Shown: piece after piece, positions 1 to 8,900 of the stretch
Numbering within the stretch: the first letter of the stretch is position 1
Layout: each line of letters starts with the position of its first letter
Assembly: GCA_009733775.1 (NCBI GenBank)
Contig: WOGZ01000636.1
Span: forward strand, 1 to 10,395
Length of the DNA: 10,395 bases
Direction of reading: 5' to 3'
DNA from: Alectoria sarmentosa
Lineage: Eukaryota; Ascomycota; Lecanoromycetes; Lecanorales; Parmeliaceae
Notes under the pieces: generated by a model
Seen by the model: only the letters and a program-made list of their open reading frames with translations
What the model was told of the DNA's origin: nothing
The model's database searches: none
Program-made: the position numbers and the translations under genes

Positions 1-1180
1 TTATAAATGAATTCGATTTAATCGAATTATTATATATAATTAAATTAATTTTTTGAAACGAGATTTCAATGCAAAATCGTTATAATATCGAGATTGTTAA
101 TCGTATATTTCAAAATATTCGTAAAAATTTTAAATCGTTTAATGATATAATTATATGCTTTTGCGGCGACTTTTATTAAATTTTATTAATTATCAAAAAC
201 GCTGAGTTAAAGTGTATCGTTACATTTATTTTAAAAATTTCATATTTATAAAATCACATTCAAATTCTCAGACTCACGAAAAATATGAAACTTCGCAATT
301 TAAATTTAATTGAATAAGATTATATTGATATAAAAACATTCGCAAATAATCTTTTAAATGTGAATAATAAAATTTCAATAAATATAAAAGAACGAGAGAT
401 TTTTAATTAATTTATCGATTAATTATCAAATAACATTATTATAAACCTGATTAATGTTATTTATTACGACTTAAATTTATATTAAAAATTTGATTTTTAC
501 ATCTTTAAAGCGATTCTTTGCATTTTTAATAAAAACGTCGTTCGATTTAATAATTAAATTCTTGACAAATTTCTTAAAATCAAACTAATGTGTATTAATC
601 GTAATTAAATCGTTGACGAAGAAGATAATTTTTTTTATTTATCGAATTGATAAACGTTTTTAAATCAATCTTTTTATTATTTTATCATTTGAAATTAAAA
701 AAAGATTATATAATAATGTTATTAAGAAATTTATAGCAATTATAAAGCTTATACAATAAAACACGCTTATAAATTAAATATATTAAATTTAAAATATTTA
801 ATTATCGTATTTTTAAAAACGAATATGACGATAAATGTTATTATATATCACGCATATCTCTTGCTTCGTTCGATTCGAACAATTTATATACTTTTTTTCG
901 ACGCATTTAATATTTAATTCGTTTAATTTTTAACATAATAATTAATAAATCGCAAAATTAATCTTTATAACAAGTTAATTTATATTTATAATCGAAGGTC
1001 TTTATTTATAATCAATTATATATAACTTTAAATCGAGTTATTAATAAAATCGACTTATTTATTATGATTTTAAACGATTTATTAAAAAGACAATCGAATT
1101 ATTTAATTAAATGTATCAAAAATAAGATTATTAAATAGATGTTTTTTATATAATAATAAAAATAGATTATATACGCATAA
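1..1180. other. Gene-free AT-rich DNA with scattered CpG
   Basis: No coding region or RNA gene can be supported here. All frames are broken by frequent TAA and TAG/TGA triplets, and no protein motif is readable. G+C is low but higher than in the right half of the window: 14 of 60 bases at 61-120, where 4 of 7 cytosines are in CpG. CpA and TpG are also fairly common, for example around 241-300, so this stretch has not been stripped of CpA. A perfect 11-bp inverted repeat with a 13-base loop lies at 428-438/452-462; at this base composition a few such hairpins are expected by chance. I see no convincing promoter, terminator or origin. Confidence 0.75.
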
Positions 1181-1250
1181 AAAACCAAGCAGAGTTCGCT
1201 TGACCGACGTTACTTAAATTCGTTCCGTCTTTATTTGCCTTAAGTATCAT
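1181..1250. other. Higher-complexity island (39% G+C), possible conserved element
   Basis: Of these 70 bases 27 are G or C, against roughly 10-20% on either side, and the sequence is not repetitive. It carries two short inverted repeats: CAAGC (1186-1190) with GCTTG (1198-1202) around a 7-base loop, and TACTTAA (1211-1217) with TTAAGTA (1240-1246) around a 22-base loop. On the minus strand a 27-codon ORF runs from ATG at 1250 to TAA at 1167 and covers the whole island; its translation matches no family I know and it is too short to call as a gene. The island could be a conserved non-coding element, a small structured RNA, a short exon, or a remnant of older less AT-rich sequence. The composition contrast is seen directly; any function is inference. 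Confidence 0.4.
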
Positions 1251-1930
1251 GAATTTAATTTATAAGCTTTAACTTATTATTAATAATAAACGATTTTCGT
1301 TTGATTAAATTAAGGAAAATAAAAATATAATAAAAATAAACGTTTTTATTATATTTATTATTAAGATATTTAATTTAAAATTCGTAATAAATTTTTATAC
1401 AATAATTACGTCGTTATTAAAATTTAATAAAACGAAATTTTTAAATTTAAACGATATCGTTTTTCTTCGATAATATAAAATGTATTATTTACGTCGTTAA
1501 GTAAACGTAAATAATTAAATATATATAAAAAACGTAATATTATTATTAAATTCAATAATTAAATTATGTAATAAAATTAGTTTTTAAAAATTAAAAGAAA
1601 ATCTCGAGGTATATTAAATAAATATATATTTATTAAACATCTTTATTAACGAAATAATTACGAAATTAATTAATTAAATTTAAATTTTGCAATTTTTATA
1701 AAATTTTATAAAAAATAACGTCACGATAACGTATATTTCATAAAAAACGCATATAATCATTCGATTTAACAATTGTTTTCTTTTTTAAATTCTGATTTTC
1801 AAATGTTTATATTGAAAATAAAATCTCATATAACATTTATTAAAAAACTTATAAACTTTTATAAAAAAAATAAGAAAAAAGATTTATTATAATTCGTGAA
1901 ATAATATATATATAAAATATTTTATTTGTT
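1251..1930. other. Gene-free AT-rich DNA with small hairpins
   Basis: Nothing coding is visible. Two perfect hairpins can be read: 14-bp arms at 1323-1336/1343-1356 with a 6-base loop, and 11-bp arms at 1484-1494/1505-1515 with a 10-base loop whose arms each contain ACGT. An 18-bp perfect palindrome lies at 1617-1634. With about 85-90% A+T such structures arise often by chance, so no function is assigned. Confidence 0.7.
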
Positions 1931-2085
1931 TAAATTATTATTTTATTTAATATAATTAATATAATTATATATATTTTACGCATATATATATTTTTATACG
2001 TAAATATATATTTATATTAATTATATTAATCGTATATAATTATATAATTATATTAATTAAGTTAATAATTAAAATAATAATTAAA
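1931..2085. repeat. Long imperfect AT-rich inverted repeat
   Basis: The left arm, about 1931-1973, and the right arm, about 2033-2085, are imperfect reverse complements. The shared blocks include AAATAATAAT-like and TATATAATTATA-like stretches, with a gap of several bases in one arm. The centre holds a nested pair, TTTACG near 1975-1980 and CGTAAA near 2019-2024, the only C/G-bearing part. Folded, this would give a hairpin or cruciform of roughly 150 bases. It could be a worn MITE-like foldback element or simply low-complexity AT DNA. No target-site duplication was found. Confidence 0.4.
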
Positions 2086-2376
2086 AATTACGTACATTTT
2101 ATTAATTTATTTTATTCGTTATAAAATTATAAAATATTTTATGAATATATTAAAATATAAAATAATTTTACGAGTATATTATATTATAATATAATATTCA
2201 TTAAAATTTATTTTATATTTATTGAAAAATATAATATTCGAATTGTGTTAATTTATATTATTTTGTAATATAATATTATTTAAAATATTATATTTTATAA
2301 AATATATCATATTTTTTCGATATATATATTTAATTTCTGAAAAATGTTAAAATTAAAATATAATTGATATTTATAT
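2086..2376. other. AT-rich spacer, nothing recognised
   Basis: This stretch is almost purely A and T with a handful of isolated CpG. It has long runs of TAATATTATA-like low-complexity sequence and no readable ORF or RNA gene. Its right end may belong to the upstream part of the dispersed repeat that begins near 2377, because sequence from about 2339 resembles that before the related copies at 3355 and 8837, but the match is too weak to fix a boundary. Confidence 0.6.
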
Positions 2377-2475
2377 TTAATATAAACGAAATAATAATTA
2401 TAAAATCGTATATATAAATAATATCAAATCGTATTAAATTTAATTGAATTATATATTCAAAAAATGAATTAAAAT
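2377..2475 (+). repeat. Dispersed AT repeat, copy A
   Basis: This 99-base segment matches 3355-3456 closely. Both begin TTAATATAAACGAAATAATA and continue through a shared ATAAATAATAT block, a TTAAATTTAATT block and an AATTAAAAT end. Small indels separate the copies in the middle. Three TA dinucleotides here (2432-2433, 2450-2451 and 2452-2453) are CG in the other copy. The core TTTAATATAAACGAAAT also recurs near 8835 and, with C changed to T, near 10199, so this is a family of at least four members in the window. The orientation given is only that of this reading. I do not recognise the family. Confidence 0.65.
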
Positions 2476-3354
2476 TATAATTTTTTTATATCGTTATATA
2501 TTTATAATTATTTTTTATTATATTCGTTTTATAAACTTAAAAAAATAAGTTAAATAATATATACGTTATTTTCAAATTTATTTTTAAGATAAATTTTATT
2601 ATTATTTATTTTTAATATTTTTATTATATAAAATCGTAATTTTTTTTTTATTTCTTTTTTTTTATCTCGTAAATTATTATAATTTTTTTTTAATTATTCG
2701 ATTTTTTATTTTTATATTTATACATTTTTTATATTATAAAATCGTTATTAAATATATAATCTTTAATATTTCATTTATATATTTCTGCATTTATTATATT
2801 ATAAAATTAATTTTATAATTAATTTTTTTATTATTTCGAAAATTCGTAAATAAAGAAAATAAAATCGATATCGTTTATGTTAAAAATTATATATAAAATT
2901 AAAAAAGATTTAAATGTGATTTAAATGAAATTTTAATTATGAGATTTTAAATATAAATATATATATACAAAAATAACGAATTACGATTTAATACGTTATT
3001 ATAAATTTAAATTATAAATTAATTTTAATCGATAATAATAAATTATAATATATTTAATTATATATTCAATTGTTATTATAATTAACTTACTTTTTCTCGT
3101 TTTTAATTATTTTTATAATAAATTTATTTTCGAATCGACGTATTTAATTAAAAAATCGCGTTATAATTACTTTATTATTATTATAAATTCACGTTTTATA
3201 TAATATTATATTTATATTTTATTAATTAACATCGAAATATTTATCGCAAATTAATATTGTAAATATAATATATTACGATTTAAAAACGATTAAATTTTAA
3301 ATCGAATAATTATTATTATATTAAAAAATTAAAATAACGTTAAATGTTTATATT
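2476..3354. other. Gene-free AT-rich DNA, T-rich tract at 2640-2720
   Basis: No gene is supportable. The stretch holds several T runs around 2640-2720 and scattered CpG such as those near 3130-3160. Sequence at about 3310-3354 (a TTAAAAAATTAAAATAA-like block) resembles that before the related repeat core at 8801-8836, so the dispersed repeat may extend upstream of 3355 by some tens of bases. No hairpin or tandem repeat stands out beyond what this composition produces. Confidence 0.6.
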
Positions 3355-3456
3355 TTAATATAAACGAAATAATAATTATAAAAAAATATCGTTTATAAAT
3401 AATATTAAATCGCGTTAAATTTAATTCAATCGCGTATTAAGAAAATAAATTAAAAT
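3355..3456 (+). repeat. Dispersed AT repeat, copy B
   Basis: This segment is the partner of 2377-2475, with starts 978 bases apart. It carries CG where copy A has TA at 3413-3414, 3431-3432 and 3433-3434, the last two as a CGCG/TATA exchange. Other differences include small indels in the AT-rich middle and at least one transversion. Copy B ends only about 17 bases before the 611-bp tandem array begins, so it may mark the array's left border. Function and family are unknown. Confidence 0.65.
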
Positions 3457-3473
3457 AATAACAATATTATATA

Positions 3474-4084
3474 TTATTAAAGCGAAATTTTATAGCGAAA
3501 GTATAATAAATTTTTATAAAATTAAATAAAGCGTATCGATTATAAAGCGCGATATTCTCGATTTTTTTGATTTATAATTTAATAATAATCGAATCATTTT
3601 TATAATTATATCGCGCTAAAATTTCGAAACTTAATTAACCCCGAGAAGATTAATTATTGCGAAATATATTCGTTAATTTTTTGATTTCGAGAGTTCGAGC
3701 TCGTTATATATAAATCGAAAAACATTTTTCAAAAAACAAAAGTTTTAAATTTATCGAATATCGATTCTTAAAAACGATATAATTTCGTATTTTAAAACTT
3801 TCGTTCGAATAAAGTTAAATAATTATTCGATAATCGAATTTAAATAAGATTAAATAATTTATTCGATAATCGAATCTCGATACATTATATTAAGTTTATA
3901 TCTTTAAAAAATCTTTAAAACTTATGTCTTATAAAATTTTTTAAAATAAAAAAGTTTCGAATATTTTGAATAAAGATAACGCATTGCGTTTCAAATCGAT
4001 TTTGCGAAAATCGTTGATCAAGATAAAGTTCTCGAATCAATTCTTTGTAAAATCGCGAGAGCGCGGCTTTAAGAGGGAAAATAT
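3474..4084 (+). repeat. 611-bp unit, copy 1
   Basis: The left edge is set where similarity to copy 2 begins, at the TTATTAA just before 3481; upstream bases do not match. Copy 1 keeps C/G at many places where copy 2 has T/A, for example 3640-3645 (CCCGAG) and 3688-3700, while copy 2 keeps C/G elsewhere, so neither copy is simply ancestral. It contains the doubled ATTCGA-TAA-TCGAAT inverted repeat at 3825-3839 and 3861-3875. The phase of the unit is a convenience; the true start is unknown. Confidence 0.9.
3815..3875. repeat. Internal direct repeat carrying a short inverted repeat
   Basis: Inside copy 1, 3815-3839 and 3850-3875 are direct repeats differing mainly by one extra T. Each ends in the inverted repeat ATTCGA-TAA-TCGAAT (3825-3839 and 3861-3875), with 6-bp arms and a 3-base spacer. 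In copy 2 the first site is intact (4436-4450). The second has lost its left arm through CG to TA plus an A/T transversion at 4475-4477. Two dyad sites 36 bases apart could be a protein-binding pair, but in CpG/AT-rich DNA such dyads also arise by chance. Confidence 0.6.
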
Positions 4085-4695
4085 TTATTAAAGCGAAACC
4101 TTATAGCGAGGGTATAGCAGATTTTTATAAAGTTAAATAAGGCGTATTAATTATAAAACGCGATATTCTCGATTTTTTTAACTTATAATTTAATAATAAT
4201 CGAATCATTTTCATAACTATATCGCGCTAAAATTTCGAAGCTTAATTAACTTTAAAAAGGTTAATTATTGCGAGATATATTCGTTAATTTTCTGATTTCA
4301 AGAATTCAAACTCGTTATATACGAATCGAAAAACATTTTTTAAAAAATAAAAGTTTTAAATTTATTGAATATCGACTTTTAAAAGCGATATAATTTCGTA
4401 TTTTAAAACTTTTATTCGAATAAAGTTAAATAATTATTCGATAATCGAATTTAAATAAAATTAAATAATTTATTTATTAATCGAATCTTGATATATTATA
4501 TCGAATTTATATTTTAAAAAAGTTTTTAAAACTTATATTTTATAAAAACTTTTAAGATAAAAAAATCTCGATTATCTCGAATAAAGATAACGCATTACGC
4601 CTTAAATCGACTTTACGAAAATCGCTAATTAAAATAAAGTTCTTAAATTAATTCTTTTTAAAATCGCGAGAGCGCGATTTTAAAGAAAGAAATAA
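4085..4695 (+). repeat. 611-bp unit, copy 2
   Basis: This is the complete second copy. It carries the GAGGGTATAGCAG block at 4108-4120 that copy 3 shares almost unchanged and that copy 1 has as a more AT-rich version. Its last part holds a stem-loop at 4657-4684. The six transversions that separate it from copy 1 are five A/T exchanges and one G/T. Confidence 0.9.
4657..4684. other. Perfect 12-bp stem with AGAG loop at the unit end
   Basis: The left arm 4657-4668 (TTTAAAATCGCG) pairs perfectly with 4673-4684 (CGCGATTTTAAA) around the four-base loop AGAG, and a G-T and an A-T pair extend it by two. The stem has four G-C pairs, rare in this window. It lies just before the junction with copy 3. 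In copy 1 the corresponding site (4046-4073) keeps both CGCG arms but is interrupted by changes at 4066-4067 and 4056. It could act as a DNA cruciform or RNA hairpin, or be fortuitous. Confidence 0.55.
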
Positions 4696-4826
4696 TTATT
4701 AAAATGAAATTTTATAACGAGGGTATAGCAGGTTTTTATAAAGTCAAATAGGGCGTATCGATTATAAAACGCGATACTCTCGATTTTTTTAACTTATAAT
4801 TTAATAATAATCGAATCATTTTTATA
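4696..4826 (+). repeat. 611-bp unit, partial copy 3
   Basis: Only the first 131 bases of the unit are present. The match to copy 2 ends abruptly after TCGAATCATTTTTATA at 4826; the expected ATCGCGCTAAA is replaced by pure A/T sequence. Over 4703-4826 every one of the 12 differences from copy 2 is a transition. The sharp loss suggests a deletion or insertion breakpoint rather than gradual decay. Confidence 0.88.
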
Positions 4827-5399
4827 TATATTAAAAAAATAAAATAAAATCATTTTAATATATAAAAAAAACATTTAAAAATTAAAATAAATAAATAATA
4901 AATATAATTTATATAAATTTTCGATTATTTTAAATTATAATTACATATATATATAATATAATATATATTATTATTTTATTTAAAAAAAATATTCTTTTAT
5001 TTTCTTACTTATTAAATAAAAAAATTAAATTTTATATAAATTTTATATAAATTAATTTTATTATTAATTTTTTTTGAATTTAAATTAAAATAATATCGAA
5101 TCGAATATAATTAATTATATTATTATCTTTTTAAAGATAATTTTAAAATAAATCACATTATTCGTACGTTAATTTATATTAATCGAAAAAAGAATCGTAA
5201 GTCTTTATATATTTTTTACGCGAGACAATACGATATAAAATTAATTATAATTAAAATAAGAAGATATTAAATTAATATCGATAAAAAAAAATTGATTTTG
5301 CGATTTATTAATAATTATTATAAAATGAAATCGAATAAAAAGTTATTTGCGCATAAGAAAGAAAAAATAAAAAAATTTATTAATCAATTTAATACGTAA
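4827..5399. other. AT-rich spacer, nothing recognised
   Basis: G+C drops sharply after the array. The stretch is low-complexity A/T with a few CpG near 5100-5240. No ORF, RNA gene, tandem repeat or long hairpin stands out. A short near-inverted pair, a TTTATATATATTAAAA-like stretch at about 4822-4837 and a TTTTAATATATAAA-like one at about 4853-4866, lies just beyond the array's truncation point. Confidence 0.65.
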
Positions 5400-5484
5400 A
5401 ATTAATCGTTTTTTTTTTTTTTTTTTTTTTTTTAAATATGCGATTTTTAATATAATTTCAATATAAACGTGTAATAATTAATCG
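5400..5484 (-). mobile_element. Possible tiny retroposed insertion: T25 tract flanked by 9-bp direct repeats
   Basis: A run of 25 T occupies 5409-5433. The nine bases AATTAATCG lie directly before it (5400-5408) and recur at 5476-5484. A minus-strand retroposed copy with a poly-A tail, cut very short, would give this layout: target duplication, T run, about 42 bases of element, target duplication. The 42-base insert has no recognisable identity. The direct repeat is AT-rich and could be coincidental, and a slippage-grown T tract explains the run equally well. The repeats are seen; the insertion is inference. Confidence 0.25.
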
Positions 5485-7050
5485 AACTTTATTATATATA
5501 TTTTTATATAAATATAAATTTCGTAATAATATAATTAAACTTTTAATTTTTAAATATAATTGAAAAGAAAAAAAATCTTGAAAATTTTAAAATTTATAAA
5601 TATTATAAATTAAATTTATTATCATCGTTATTATGATTAATTTTTTTAATAAATGAATAATATTAATTGATTTCGTATAAATGCGTAAAAATGTCTTAAT
5701 TAAATAACGCGATGATATCGTTTCGTGAAAATAAAATAATTTTGTTTTTAAAAAGATTTAACGATAGAAAAGATTATGCAAATTAATTAAAAAAAAACAT
5801 TTAATAAAATCGCATTTATTTTCGTATCGATTTATAATCTTTAAAAACAACTTTATTATATCGTATAATTGCGAATTATACAATATATAATTGATTTATT
5901 GCGCAAAAAATTAATTATCGAATTTAAAAAAAATTCGCATATTTCGTTACAATCGTAAATTAATCAATCGTTATTAAATTTAAAAATTTCGAAAATTAAC
6001 ATTAATTTGTGCAATATAATTATCTTTTAAAGTAATAAATATAATTTATATAAAGTTTTCTTTTATAATAATCGACAATTTATTAAAAAAAGTATCATTT
6101 TTGCGAATATCGCATAAATTTGCGTTAATTATTATAAAATAATTTTTATTTTATATCGATATTTTATTTCATATAATTAAAATTGCACGATATAAAAAAT
6201 TTACTAAATCGAATTACATAAAAACGTGATAAATTAATAAATCAAAATAAAAAATTTCTTAAAATGTGAATAAAACGCTTATTTATCAAATAATAAAATC
6301 GTTATAATATCGATAAAAGTAACGCATAAAACGATAAAGTTTTATATACGAAAATGATAATATAAAGCTTTATATAAAAACGTCTTATTTATATCGACGA
6401 CGTTATATATAAAAAAATGCGCGAATTGTAACGAGGTTATAATGTTTATAAAAATAATATAAAATATAATACGTTATTTAATATTTAATTGCGAAATCGT
6501 TTAATTTTATAATAAAATTTATTTATTAACGTCGTAATTCAATTTAAATAAAATTAATAAAAATTAATTATTTTCATTTCATAATAACATAAATATAAAT
6601 ATATTAAAATTTAAAAGATTTTTATTTTACTTTTATAATTATCGAGAAATTAAAAATAAATTATAATTTAAATGCGATATTAGAAAATTAATTAACATAA
6701 ACGAAAAATTAATAGTAATACGACGTAATAAATAATTATAAATGTTAAAACGAAAACGTTTTTAAAGCGCATAAATGTCGTTTAAATTATTATAAAATAA
6801 TGTGAAAACGAATAAATATCGTAAAATATAATCGATAAAACAATATATAACGATTATAAAACAATTAAATTATTTATTATCATTTTTGAAAAAACGTAAA
6901 ATAACGAAAATAGCGCGAAATATTGAATAATATATAATTAATTATACGAATATTTTCAAAGTTGATAAATTCACGTATAATAATAAATAATATATATAAA
7001 TAATATTTTTTATAATATAAATTAATGCAATTATATATATTAAAAAATCG
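5485..7050. other. Gene-free AT-rich DNA with scattered CpG
   Basis: About 1.5 kb with no supportable gene. Composition resembles the left end of the window: mostly A/T, with CpG as the common C/G context, for example around 6379-6440 (AACGTC, GACGACGTT, GCGCG, AACGAGG). No tandem repeat, long inverted repeat or recognisable element fragment was seen. Every frame is interrupted by stops at short intervals. Confidence 0.7.
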
Positions 7051-8090
7051 TTATTTCGAAGCGAGATTATTATTAATTTATAACATTTAAATCGAATAAT
7101 TAAAGAAAAATATAACGATAATATATCGATTTTTTTTTATAATTTTAAATTTAAATAAAGTAATTTAAATAACTTGAAAATATTAAAAAAATTTAATTAA
7201 TATATTTATAAAAAATTAAAATTATTTATATATTTATTTATTTAAATTATATATCATAAAGAAAAAAGTAGAAATTAAGAATTTGAAAATTAAAAATATA
7301 TAAAAATTAAAAATAAAAATATAATTATATAACGTAATAAATTAATCATATATATATTATTTATTAAAAAATCTTTTAAATGTTATAAAATCGAAAATTT
7401 AATTTGTTATAAAAAAATTAAGTTTATAAATATTTAATACGCAATTATTTAAATTATTAAAAAATTTGTTTAACGCGAGATTATAATTTAATTTTTAATT
7501 TTTAATTTAAAAAAATTAATTAATCTTTTTTTAAAATACGTATATATTAATTTTATATAAATTATTTATTTTAAGCTATACGATTTCATTATAATTTATT
7601 TTTAATTTATATAAAAAGTAAATATTTTATATAATTTGATACGAATTTATTAGATTTTTTATTTATTTATATAAAGTTATATATAATTATATATATAAAA
7701 ACTTATATTTTTCGTTATTAATAAATATAAATTTATATAATTTTTATATATATATAATTTTAATTTTTGTTATTATTATTATTATTTATAATTTTTTAAA
7801 TATTATTAAATATTATTATTATTATTAATATCGAAAAAACGAAAACAAAAAATGAATATATATATTAATATATTTAAATAACTTCTTAATATAAATAATT
7901 TTAAAAATAATTTAAAAACTTTTTATTATAAACGAAAAAAATGAAATTAATATAACTTATTTTAAAATAACGCGTATAATTGTTTATAAATTTCAAATTT
8001 TAAATTTAAAGTCTCGTTTAAAAAAAGTTCAAAAAATTAATTAATAATATTTATATAAAGTTTTAAATATTTTTAATTTATATAAAATAT
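7051..8090. other. Very AT-rich low-complexity DNA with TTA microsatellites
   Basis: G+C falls further here. The only ordered features are short (TTA)n tracts, about 7770-7787 and 7811-7828, and poly-A/T runs. A motif at 7056-7063 (TCGAAGCG) matches the one at 8201-8208, so a degraded further member of the right-hand duplication may start near 7050, but similarity beyond the motif is too weak to claim. No gene is visible. Confidence 0.55.
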
Positions 8091-8900
8091 AAAATATACG
8101 TATATTTTTGAAATTATTTAATAATAAATTTATGTATATAAAATTTAAAAATATATAAACGTTTATATAAATTATTAAAATTATTATAAATTTTTTTATC
8201 TCGAAGCGAAAAGTTTAATTATAAATTATATTATTATATTATTATAATAATTATATAAATTATTTAATATAAAATTATTTTATAATTAAAATTATTAATT
8301 TGTAAATTTTTTAATATATATATAATAAATAATTATAACGAATTAACGACGTAATAAATATAATAAGATTTTAACTTTAATTAATATAATATAATATAAT
8401 AATTAAAAGTTTATTATAAAACTTTTTTTAATTAAATATTAATTATATTTAAAAAAAACTTTTTCGTAATTATAAATTTGAATTTTTTGAATTTTTTCTA
8501 AATTTTTTTTTGTTAATTTTTTTTATTATTTTATTATCTTTTTAATTAAAATATTAAATTTTATATTTATTAAATTTTAATTTTAACTTTATAATTTAAT
8601 TTAATTTATTATTATATATATAAACGATTTTAATAAAATATTTAATATAATTATTTAATCGTTTATATTAAAATATAAACGATTAATTAATATCTCGATT
8701 TTTTCAATAAATTAAATAAAAATTAATGTTTAATTTTAATTTAAAAAAAATTTGAAAATTATTGTTATTAATTTTAATATTAATTATATAATTATTATAT
8801 TAAAAATATTAAAATAAGAATTTATATTTCAAATTTTAATATAAACGAAATAAATATTATTAAATAATATATATTTTAAAAATAAATATAAAAATAAAAA
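8091..8900. repeat. Segmental duplication, left copy (spacing about 1.4 kb)
   Basis: This segment matches 9487-10262 in order along its length. Anchors are TACGTATATTTTT (8097 and 9493), the GTTTATAT/ATTATTAAAATT block (8161 and 9557), AAGCGAAA followed by TATAAATTATATTATTATAT (GCG at 8206 and 9602, offset 1396), the T-rich tract near 8490-8550 (9840-9895), GTTTATATTAAAATATAAA (8661 and 10016, offset 1355), ATATTAAAATAAGAA (8806 and 10171) and TAATATAAACGAA (8837, with TAATATAAATGAA at 10201, offset 1364). Shifting offsets show several indels, and many differences are A/T transversions. It contains the dispersed core shared with 2377 and 3355. A pentamer run (AATAT)n lies at 8383-8400. Confidence 0.65.

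Larger units (their letters stand above)
3474..4826. repeat. Tandem array of a 611-bp unit, 2.2 copies
   Basis: The array has two full copies (3474-4084 and 4085-4695) and a 131-base third copy that stops at 4826. The spacing is exactly 611 at every checkpoint: 3481/4092/4703, 3590/4201, 3781/4392, 3825/4436 and 4061/4672. From 3481 to 4091 copies 1 and 2 differ at 85 positions, 79 of them transitions, with no insertion or deletion, which is about 86% identity. Copy 3 differs from copy 2 at 12 of 124 positions and from copy 1 at 17, all transitions. The unit is the most G+C-rich part of the window and rich in CpG (24 G+C in 60 at 4021-4080). It has no open frame. It may be a satellite, an rDNA-spacer-like repeat, or a duplicated transposon fragment. 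Confidence 0.93.

Noticed and set aside
1167..1250. Minus-strand ORF of 27 codons with ATG at 1250 and TAA at 1167
   Set aside because: It spans the G+C-rich island and reads cleanly, but it is very short, matches no known family, and no splice or initiation context confirms it. It is recorded as part of the island, not as a gene.
1323..1515. Perfect hairpins 1323-1336/1343-1356 and 1484-1494/1505-1515, and likewise 428-438/452-462, as RNA stems or terminators
   Set aside because: With a per-position pairing chance near 0.4 in this DNA, a few 11- to 14-bp perfect stems are expected in 2 kb, and no gene lies next to them.
3474..4826. rRNA gene, tRNA gene or long terminal repeat
   Set aside because: I recognise no rRNA or tRNA core. 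The unit repeats head to tail without an internal region between two ends, and no TG...CA termini or target duplication could be placed. A spacer or transposon-derived origin remains possible but unproven.
6379..6430. CpG-rich cluster with AACGTC/GACGTT dyad as a regulatory site
   Set aside because: The dyad is short and CpG is common throughout, with no gene nearby, so there is no support for a regulatory call.
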